Source: Nitrospira sp. UBA5698 (GTDB lineage Bacteria; Nitrospirota; Nitrospiria; Nitrospirales; Nitrospiraceae). Taken from it: a stretch of DNA of 6,756 nucleotides. Below, one piece after another: positions 1-5,345 of the stretch. Positions within the stretch are counted from its first letter, which is position 1; every line of letters begins with the position of its first letter. The notes under the pieces are model-generated. The model was not told the origin of the DNA and ran no database searches. It was given only the letters and a program-made list of their open reading frames with translations. Both the position numbers and the translations under genes were made by a program. The DNA is taken from positions 119,361 to 126,116 of the forward strand of contig DIHK01000062.1 of NCBI GenBank assembly GCA_002420115.1, in the 5' to 3' direction.

Positions 1-478
1 GCAGGCGCTTCGCTTTATTCCATTTCCGACAGGGCGTCGGTACGATCGACGGCACTGGGATGCTGACGCGCCTTGCATCCCCATACCCATCCCAGGAGAA
101 CTCATCTGGCCTGGAACGGAACAACGACTTCAGGTACAACTGCAGGAGTACGATCGTAGAGAACTCGTACCGGGGCAGAACCAGATTCTGGTGGATGCCG
201 ACCGAATCACGCACGCGCTGACTATCCGAAGGTGGGTGCCGGGCGATCGTTTTTGTCCCCGCGGCATGGGTGGGCATTCGAAGAAATTGCAGGACTTTTT
301 TACGGATATGAAGATTCCAATGGCACGGCGAGATCGTATTCCCCTGGTTGTGGCCCCCGAGGGCATTCTCTGGATCGTTGGGTATCGGCAAGATGAGCGC
401 TGGGTGCCGACATCCCTGACCGCACGCTGCTTGGTTATCACAGTCACTCCACCACCTCTCGCAGAAGGAACCGATTGA
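1..478 (+). CDS. tilS: tRNA(Ile)-lysidine synthase TilS, C-terminal part (5' end outside window)
   Basis: TilS ligates lysine to C34 of the tRNA-Ile2 anticodon in an ATP-dependent reaction in the cytoplasm, converting a Met-reading CAU anticodon into an AUA reader. The first full codon is at position 2, and 158 residues run to TGA at 476-478. The visible part is the small C-terminal domain that helps bind tRNA. Its family signature spans about fragment residues 73-134: LTIRRWVPGDRF, then GMGGHSKKLQDFF, DRIPLVV and IVGYRQDERW. The N-terminal PP-loop ATPase domain (SGGxDS motif) lies upstream of the window and cannot be checked. The stop is followed by one base and then the hpt ATG, so the two genes are very probably co-transcribed and translationally coupled. 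TilS-Hpt adjacency is also known in Bacillus. Identification is from the C-terminal signature only, but that signature is distinctive. Confidence 0.93.
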   Translation, partial: QALRFIPFPTGRRYDRRHWDADAPCIPIPIPGELIWPGTEQRLQVQLQEYDRRELVPGQNQILVDADRITHALTIRRWVPGDRFCPRGMGGHSKKLQDFFTDMKIPMARRDRIPLVVAPEGILWIVGYRQDERWVPTSLTARCLVITVTPPPLAEGTD

Positions 479-479
479 G

Positions 480-1022
480 ATGGAACGTATGTTTGGACGC
501 CCGATTATCACCCAGGAGCAGATGCGGAATCGGATCCGCGAGTTAGGACGACAAATAAGCACCGACTATGCCGGGAAGGACCTGGTGCTTGTCGGCGTAC
601 TGAAGGGAGCGTATGCGTTCTTTGCCGACCTGGCTCGAGCCGTTCGCATTCCCGTGCGAATTGATTTCATCGTGGTGACAAGTTACGGGACAGGAGCCAA
701 GACATCCGGCAAAGTGAAGTTGGTGACGGAGTTGACCGAACAGATCAAGAACAAAGACGTGCTGCTGGTCGAAGACATTGTTGATTCAGGATTGACGGTT
801 CAATATCTCATGAAGACCTTGGCGAGGCGGAAACCGAAGAGTATCAATGTCTGTACATTGTTGAGTAAACCGGAGCGTCGTGTCGTCGATGTGCACGTGC
901 AATACATCGGCTTCAAAATTCCTGATCAGTACGTCATTGGATATGGCCTGGATTATCAGCAGAAGTATCGTAACCTTCCGTACCTCGCGGTGCTCGATCA
1001 ATCGAGTGAGTCGGAGCTGTAG
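480..1022 (+). CDS. hpt: Hypoxanthine(-guanine) phosphoribosyltransferase
   Basis: This 180-residue cytoplasmic enzyme transfers the phosphoribosyl group of PRPP to hypoxanthine or guanine (IMP/GMP salvage). Its length is typical for bacterial Hpt. Visible motifs are LKGAYAFFADL (residues 41-51), the SYGT flexible-loop region (68-71) and the PRPP-binding loop VLLVEDIVDSGLT (94-106) with the paired acidic residues E98 and D99. The purine-site/C-terminal block YIGFKIPDQYVIGYGLDY (142-159) is followed by YRNLPYL. The chosen ATG at 480 follows the tilS stop by one base. The purine-rich stretch AGAAGGA at 463-469 lies inside the tilS coding end, 10 bases upstream, and serves as Shine-Dalgarno. A second in-frame ATG at 489 is less well conserved as a start. 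Whether hypoxanthine, guanine or both are used cannot be decided from sequence. In Bacillus the homologue HprT is reported to partner TilS in controlling the adjacent ftsH. Confidence 0.96.
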   Translation: MERMFGRPIITQEQMRNRIRELGRQISTDYAGKDLVLVGVLKGAYAFFADLARAVRIPVRIDFIVVTSYGTGAKTSGKVKLVTELTEQIKNKDVLLVEDIVDSGLTVQYLMKTLARRKPKSINVCTLLSKPERRVVDVHVQYIGFKIPDQYVIGYGLDYQQKYRNLPYLAVLDQSSESEL

Positions 1023-1039
1023 CATTTTCTTGCGAGCTG

Positions 1040-1069
1040 TTGTCAATATGGACAAGCGTGTGTTAACAT
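1040..1069 (+). promoter_or_regulatory. Candidate sigma70-type promoter for ftsH
   Basis: In the 99-bp hpt-ftsH gap, TTGTCA (1040-1045, 5/6 match to the -35 consensus) is followed after 18 bases by TAACAT (1064-1069, 4/6 match, with the key first TA and last T). A TG lies at 1061-1062, giving an extended -10 (TGTTAACAT). Transcription would start near 1076, leaving a leader of about 45 bases before the ftsH ATG. A short inverted repeat TTGTC-N6-GACAA (1040-1055) overlaps the -35 and might bind a regulator, but five-base arms are common by chance. I see no heat-shock sigma32-type pair (CTTGAA/CCCAT at proper spacing) and no CIRCE element. This is a pattern match only. Confidence 0.42.
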
Positions 1070-1121
1070 CCCATCAATTCCTAAACGCTTTCCATCCAAC
1101 GTTATCGCCAAGGAGAACTGG

Positions 1122-2933
1122 ATGAATTCCCGGGTCAAGAACCTGCTTTTCTGGGTCGTCGTCGGCTTGTTCATGATTCTCCTGTTCAACTTATTCAGTG
1201 TTCCGACGCATGCGCCGGAAGAAGAAGTGATCTTCAGCGACTTCATGTCGAAGCTCGATAAAGGTGATTTTGAAAAAGTCATCATCAAAGGTAACCACAT
1301 CAGCGGCGTGTTGAAAGACAAAACTCGCATCCGTACCTATTCAGCCGACTACCCCGATTTTGTGAAGGTCCTTCGGGAGAGAGAGGTACAGATTGAGGTC
1401 AAACCACCGGACGAGAGTCCCTGGTACATCACGTTTCTGGTCACGTGGGGCCCGTTTATTTTGTTCCTCGGCCTCTGGTTTTTCCTCATGCGCCAGATGC
1501 AGATCGGGGGGAATAAGGCCCTGTCTTTTGGAAAAAGTCGGGCGCGGATGTTGACGGAAGAACGCAAGAAAGTCACATTCTCCGATGTTGCGGGTGTCGA
1601 TGAGGCAAAAGAAGAGGTCCTTGAGATTATCGAGTTCCTGAAAGACCCTAGAAAGTTTCAGAAACTGGGCGGACGTATTCCGAAAGGTGTGCTCGTCGTT
1701 GGTCCCCCTGGAACGGGCAAGACTCTCCTGGCCAAAGCGATCGCCGGAGAGGCTGGTGTGCCGTTCTTCAGCATCAGCGGGTCCGACTTCGTCGAGATGT
1801 TTGTCGGGGTCGGGGCTTCACGCGTACGCGATCTCTTTGAACAAGGGAAAAAACACGCCCCCTGCATCATTTTCATCGATGAAATTGATGCCGTTGGTCG
1901 TCTGCGTGGCGCAGGCCTGGGAGGGGGACATGACGAGCGGGAACAAACGCTCAATCAATTGCTCGTTGAAATGGACGGATTTGATACGACCGAAGGAGTG
2001 ATTTTGGTTGCGGCCACCAATCGCCCTGACGTGCTCGATCCTGCCTTACTACGACCGGGGCGCTTCGATCGCCAGGTCGTCGTGAATCGACCGGATCTCA
2101 AAGGCCGTTCTGAAATCCTGAAAGTTCATACGAAAAAGGTTCCTATCTCAGGGAATGTCGAGTTGGAGAAGATTGCTCGGGGGACCCCTGGGTTTTCCGG
2201 TGCTGACCTGGAGAATCTCGTGAATGAGGCCGCGCTGTGGGCCGCCCGTCAAAACAAGAAGGAAGTCGAAAACATCGACTTTGAGATGGCCAAAGACAAG
2301 GTCATGATGGGTGCGGAACGGAAGAGTATGATTCTGACCGATGAGGAGAAACGTATCACGGCCTATCATGAAGCGGGCCACGCCTTGATGGCTAAACTTC
2401 TCCCTGGGACAGATCCGGTTCATAAAGTCACGATTATCCCGAGAGGCCGTGCACTTGGTGTGACGATGCAACTACCGACCGACGACCGTCATAACTATTC
2501 AAAGGAATTTCTCTATAACACCTTGGCGATTCTCATGGGTGGGCGAGTGGCCGAGGAACTGGTCTTTCAGCATGTCACGACGGGAGCAGGTAACGATCTG
2601 GAACGTGCTACCGATCTGGCACGTAAGATGGTCTGCGAGTGGGGTATGAGCGAAAAGTTAGGGCCGTTGACCTTTGGGCAGAAGGAAGACTCCGTATTTC
2701 TTGGTCGAGACTTCGCGACGAAGCGGGATGTCAGCGATCAAGTCGCTCTCGAAATCGATCTCGAGATCAAGCGTTTCGTTACGGAAAACTATGAACGCTC
2801 GCGTCGAGTCCTGACCGAACAAATGACAAGTCTCAAGGCCTTGGCGGAGGCCCTGCTTGAAAAAGAAGTATTGGACGCCCCAGAAATCGACCAGATTTTG
2901 TTGCAGTCTTCCTCCCAAACTGTTCCTGCCTAA
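1122..2933 (+). CDS. ftsH: ATP-dependent zinc metalloprotease FtsH
   Basis: FtsH is a hexameric inner-membrane AAA+ protease that extracts and degrades misassembled membrane proteins and selected regulators. At 603 residues it is slightly shorter than the E. coli protein, with a short C-terminal tail. Order of parts: TM1 at about 7-27, periplasmic domain 28-101, TM2 about 103-123, and linker to 150. The AAA module has Walker A GPPGTGKT (194-201), pore loop MFVG (226-229) and Walker B CIIFIDEID (248-256). It also has the second region of homology around ATNRP (298-302), with arginine fingers R311 and R314. The protease domain has the zinc motif HEAGH (416-420) and a third ligand, D492, in TTGAGNDLERAT. 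All catalytic residues are present, so the enzyme should be active. The start is supported by AAGGAG (1110-1115) six bases before ATG. The gene is probably transcribed from its own promoter in the upstream gap as well as by read-through from hpt, and a strong hairpin follows the stop. Confidence 0.98.
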   Translation: MNSRVKNLLFWVVVGLFMILLFNLFSVPTHAPEEEVIFSDFMSKLDKGDFEKVIIKGNHISGVLKDKTRIRTYSADYPDFVKVLREREVQIEVKPPDESPWYITFLVTWGPFILFLGLWFFLMRQMQIGGNKALSFGKSRARMLTEERKKVTFSDVAGVDEAKEEVLEIIEFLKDPRKFQKLGGRIPKGVLVVGPPGTGKTLLAKAIAGEAGVPFFSISGSDFVEMFVGVGASRVRDLFEQGKKHAPCIIFIDEIDAVGRLRGAGLGGGHDEREQTLNQLLVEMDGFDTTEGVILVAATNRPDVLDPALLRPGRFDRQVVVNRPDLKGRSEILKVHTKKVPISGNVELEKIARGTPGFSGADLENLVNEAALWAARQNKKEVENIDFEMAKDKVMMGAERKSMILTDEEKRITAYHEAGHALMAKLLPGTDPVHKVTIIPRGRALGVTMQLPTDDRHNYSKEFLYNTLAILMGGRVAEELVFQHVTTGAGNDLERATDLARKMVCEWGMSEKLGPLTFGQKEDSVFLGRDFATKRDVSDQVALEIDLEIKRFVTENYERSRRVLTEQMTSLKALAEALLEKEVLDAPEIDQILLQSSSQTVPA

Positions 2934-2941
2934 TCTATTCA

Positions 2942-2973
2942 CAGCACGGCTCCCTTCTTAGGGAGCCGTGCTG
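2942..2973. terminator. Strong hairpin after ftsH, terminator-like but without T-tract
   Basis: A perfect inverted repeat begins 8 bases after the ftsH stop. The left arm is 2942-2955 (CAGCACGGCTCCCT) and the right arm 2960-2973 (AGGGAGCCGTGCTG), giving a 14-bp GC-rich stem with a TCTT tetraloop. The downstream bases (GTACTGTCC) contain no T-run, and neither does the other strand (TGAATAGA), so it is not a textbook intrinsic terminator in either direction. It may act as a weak or factor-assisted terminator, or as a 3' stabilising/processing structure that sets ftsH mRNA level apart from folP. The structure is certain in sequence. Its role is inferred. Confidence 0.65.
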
Positions 2974-3063
2974 GTACTGTCCAATACATGTGGGCTGAGC
3001 CTTTACCTCGATGGATATGGCTCCCGTTCGCTTGACGTTCCGGCATTGTGTCCACACCTGGTG

Positions 3064-3966
3064 ATGGTCTCGTTGCAACAGATGTCCATACAAGCGACCC
3101 CCTCGGAACAATGGTTTTTGGCGAAAGGCCACAAGATTGAGTGCAGGACTCGCCCTCTCATCATGGGCGTCGTCAACATCACGGCAGATTCGTTTTACGA
3201 TGGTGGACGCTATCTCAAACCCGAACGAGCCATTGCACACGCAATGGATCTTGTCGCACAGGGTGCTGATCTCATCGATATCGGCGGAGAATCCACCAGG
3301 CCTGGCTCACATGTCGTCAGTGAGCAGGATGAACTGGATCGTGTGCTTCCGGTCGTTGAAGAACTGGCCCGCCGGATCTCCGTTCCCATTTCCATCGATA
3401 CCACGAAGTCACGTGTCGCTAAATGTGCTCTGGATCATGGGGCCTCGATCATTAATGATGTGAGTGCGATGAGACAGGATCCGGCCATGGCTTCCGTGAT
3501 CGCAGGATCAGGCGCCGCCGTCGTCCTCATGCATATGCAAGGAACGCCTCAAACCATGCAGCTCGCACCGAGCTATGCAGATGTACGCAGCGAGGTCGTG
3601 CTGTTTCTTGAAGAACGTATGCAACATGCCCTGAGTGCGGGGATTGCGCGAACAAACATCGTGCTTGATCCAGGATTTGGTTTTGGTAAGCTGATGTTCC
3701 ATAATCTCGAACTTCTTCGAGGGTTGTCCTCGTTGTTGACTCTGAATCGTCCGCTGCTGGTTGGGCTGTCACGGAAGGCGTTTATCGGAACGATCCTCGG
3801 TAAATCAGTCGAACATCGCGAATGGGGCACGGCAGCCGCCGTCGCATTGGCGGTGGACCGAGGCGCTCGGATTATTCGTGTCCATGATGTCGCGATGATG
3901 ATGGATGTTGTGAAGGTGGCTTCGGCAGCAAGCCGTGCTTGGCCATCGCAGAGAGAGGGAAAATGA
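3064..3966 (+). CDS. folP: Dihydropteroate synthase
   Basis: FolP condenses 6-hydroxymethyl-dihydropterin pyrophosphate with p-aminobenzoate to 7,8-dihydropteroate in folate synthesis, and is the target of sulfonamides. It is a cytoplasmic TIM barrel. From ATG 3064 it has 300 residues. Motifs: MGVVNITADSFYDGG (34-48, loop 1), GGESTRPGS (74-82, loop 2), IDTTKS (111-116), NDVSAM (131-136), LMHMQGTPQTMQ (155-166), DPGFGFGK (202-209), GLSRKAF (234-240, with K238) and RVHD (272-275). Loop 1 has Ala41 where most members have Pro, and Tyr45 after the conserved Phe. The start is uncertain: the frame is open back to GTG 2968, but that codon lies inside the post-ftsH hairpin and the extra residues do not resemble FolP. 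ATG 3064 and ATG 3082 are both reasonable, and neither has a clear Shine-Dalgarno. The stop overlaps the glmM start, indicating co-translation. Function is certain; the N-terminus is not. Confidence 0.95.
   Translation: MVSLQQMSIQATPSEQWFLAKGHKIECRTRPLIMGVVNITADSFYDGGRYLKPERAIAHAMDLVAQGADLIDIGGESTRPGSHVVSEQDELDRVLPVVEELARRISVPISIDTTKSRVAKCALDHGASIINDVSAMRQDPAMASVIAGSGAAVVLMHMQGTPQTMQLAPSYADVRSEVVLFLEERMQHALSAGIARTNIVLDPGFGFGKLMFHNLELLRGLSSLLTLNRPLLVGLSRKAFIGTILGKSVEHREWGTAAAVALAVDRGARIIRVHDVAMMMDVVKVASAASRAWPSQREGK
3951..3959 (+). promoter_or_regulatory. Shine-Dalgarno that decides the glmM start
   Basis: GAGAGAGGG lies within the last codons of folP. Its GAGG core (3955-3958) is 4 bases before ATG 3963 and 7 bases before ATG 3966. 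The 7-base spacing favours the second ATG of the tandem ATGATG, giving a protein beginning MRRLFGTDG. It argues against the longer open frame that begins at TTG 3939. Confidence 0.6.
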
Positions 3967-5315
3967 TGCGCAGATTATTCGGAACGGACGGTGTGCGCGG
4001 AGTCGCCAACCTTGATCCGATGACGAGTGAGACAGCCATGCAGCTGGGGCGAGCCGCCGCGCATATTTTTATGCGACGAGCGGGACGTCACCAGATCGTC
4101 ATCGGCAAAGACACGAGAATTTCCGGCTATATGCTCGAATCCGCCCTGACGGCGGGAATCTGCTCCATGGGGGTCGATGTCCTGTTGGTCGGGCCGATGC
4201 CGACACCGGCCATCGCCTTTTTGACCAGGAGTCTACGCGCCGATGCGGGCGTCGTTATCTCGGCGTCGCATAACCCCTACCAGGATAACGGCATTAAGTT
4301 CTTCTCGGGCGATGGCTTCAAGCTTCCCGATGAAGTCGAATCGCGCATTGAAGAGCTCATTGTGTCAGATGAAATTAATCACCTGAGACCCACTGCCGAT
4401 TTGATTGGAAAGGCCTATCGAATCGATGATGCTGACGGACGATACATTGAATTTGCCAAGCGGTCACTGCCGAAAGATTTGGATTTCCAGGGGATCAAGC
4501 TTGTCGTAGACTGTGCCAACGGTGCAGGGTACAAAGTGGCTCCGACCGTCTTGAGAGAATTGGGTGCCACTGTGGAGGTGATTGGGAACAAACCGAATGG
4601 CATGAATATCAATCAGGGATGCGGGGCCGTTCATCCTGAACTCTTGCAAGAGACCGTCCGTCTGCATCAGGCCGATCTGGGCATCGCGCTGGACGGAGAT
4701 GCCGACCGGGCCATTTTTGTTTGCGAGCAGGGAACGGTCGTCGATGGGGACCATGTCATGGCGGCGCTTGGCCTCGATCTCCACCACCAGGGTCTTCTCG
4801 CCAACCGCACGCTGGTCGGTACGGTCATGAGTAATTTTGGTCTGGAGTTGTCGATGGCCAAGGCCGGAATCACACTGATCCGCACGCCGGTCGGAGATCG
4901 ATACCTGCTCGAACGGATGTTGGCGGAGGGATATAACTTCGGCGGAGAACAGTCCGGGCATTTCATCTTTCTCGACCACAATACGACCGGAGATGGGCTG
5001 ATCTCGGCCCTGCAAATCTTGTCGTTGATGAAGCGCAGCAAGAAGCCATTGTCCGAACTTGCCAAGGCAATGACCGCAGTGCCGCAAATTCTGGTCAATA
5101 TCAAGGTCAAACAGAAACCGGTCTTGGAGTCGATTCCTGAGATTGACCGGGCGATTCAAGAAAACAACCGTCGTCTCAACGGAAGCGGTCGTGTGCTCAT
5201 CCGATACTCCGGAACCGAACCATTGTTACGAATCATGGTCGAAGGCGAGCACGCGTCGGTCGTCAAAGACGTCGCCGACGAGCTTGCCCGAGTGGTGCAA
5301 GCCCATATCGGCTGA
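3966..5315 (+). CDS. glmM: Phosphoglucosamine mutase
   Basis: GlmM interconverts glucosamine-6-phosphate and glucosamine-1-phosphate, the step feeding UDP-GlcNAc for peptidoglycan and LPS, in the cytoplasm with Mg2+. From ATG 3966 it has 449 residues, the normal family length. Domain marks in order: N-terminal FGTDGVRG (5-12); the active-site phosphoserine loop VISASHNP (97-104, catalytic S101); the metal loop DGDADR (243-248); the sugar-binding loop GGEQSGH (326-332); and the C-terminal phosphate-binding loop RYSGTEPLLR (413-422). S101 within SASHNP is typical of GlmM rather than of phosphomannomutases, as is the RRLFGTDG start. The start overlaps the folP TGA by one base (TGATG); ATG 3963 would add one Met. 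There is no cdaA (diadenylate cyclase) gene between folP and glmM, so the arrangement resembles that of enterobacteria rather than of Firmicutes. All catalytic residues are present. Confidence 0.97.
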   Translation: MRRLFGTDGVRGVANLDPMTSETAMQLGRAAAHIFMRRAGRHQIVIGKDTRISGYMLESALTAGICSMGVDVLLVGPMPTPAIAFLTRSLRADAGVVISASHNPYQDNGIKFFSGDGFKLPDEVESRIEELIVSDEINHLRPTADLIGKAYRIDDADGRYIEFAKRSLPKDLDFQGIKLVVDCANGAGYKVAPTVLRELGATVEVIGNKPNGMNINQGCGAVHPELLQETVRLHQADLGIALDGDADRAIFVCEQGTVVDGDHVMAALGLDLHHQGLLANRTLVGTVMSNFGLELSMAKAGITLIRTPVGDRYLLERMLAEGYNFGGEQSGHFIFLDHNTTGDGLISALQILSLMKRSKKPLSELAKAMTAVPQILVNIKVKQKPVLESIPEIDRAIQENNRRLNGSGRVLIRYSGTEPLLRIMVEGEHASVVKDVADELARVVQAHIG

Positions 5316-5345
5316 GCGTTTCTCCCTGTGCATGAGGAACGCTCA
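5313..5345 (+). promoter_or_regulatory. RNA hairpin joining glmM stop to comEC ribosome-binding site
   Basis: TGAGCGTTTCTC (5313-5324) can pair with GAGGAACGCTCA (5334-5345) over 12 base pairs, 11 Watson-Crick plus one U-G wobble (5321/5337), around a 9-base loop. The left arm begins with the glmM stop codon. The right arm contains the whole comEC Shine-Dalgarno GAGGAA (5334-5339) and the A of its ATG. A ribosome terminating on glmM would melt it, so comEC translation is predicted to depend on glmM translation. There is no T-tract, so a terminator is less likely. The pairing is seen in sequence and the coupling role is inferred. Confidence 0.6.

Noticed and set aside
1014..1040. Direct repeat GAGCTGT at 1014-1020 and 1034-1040
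   Set aside because: Only seven bases and one pair. The first copy is in the hpt coding end, so this is compatible with chance.
1029..1076. Possible sigma32 heat-shock promoter (CTTGCGA … CCCATCA) before ftsH
   Set aside because: The two boxes are about 34 bases apart, far from the 13-15 expected, and the -35 match is weak.
2968..3063. GTG start giving a 332-residue FolP
   Set aside because: The codon sits in the right arm of the post-ftsH hairpin, and the extra residues do not resemble any FolP N-terminus.
3939..3965. Upstream TTG start extending glmM by nine codons
   Set aside because: GlmM proteins begin just before the FGTDG motif, and the Shine-Dalgarno lies downstream of this TTG. 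ATG 3966 fits better.
4464..5159. 231-codon open frame on the minus strand
   Set aside because: It lies wholly antisense to glmM, whose motifs are intact. The translation shows no recognisable domain and is typical of a shadow frame in GC-rich coding DNA.
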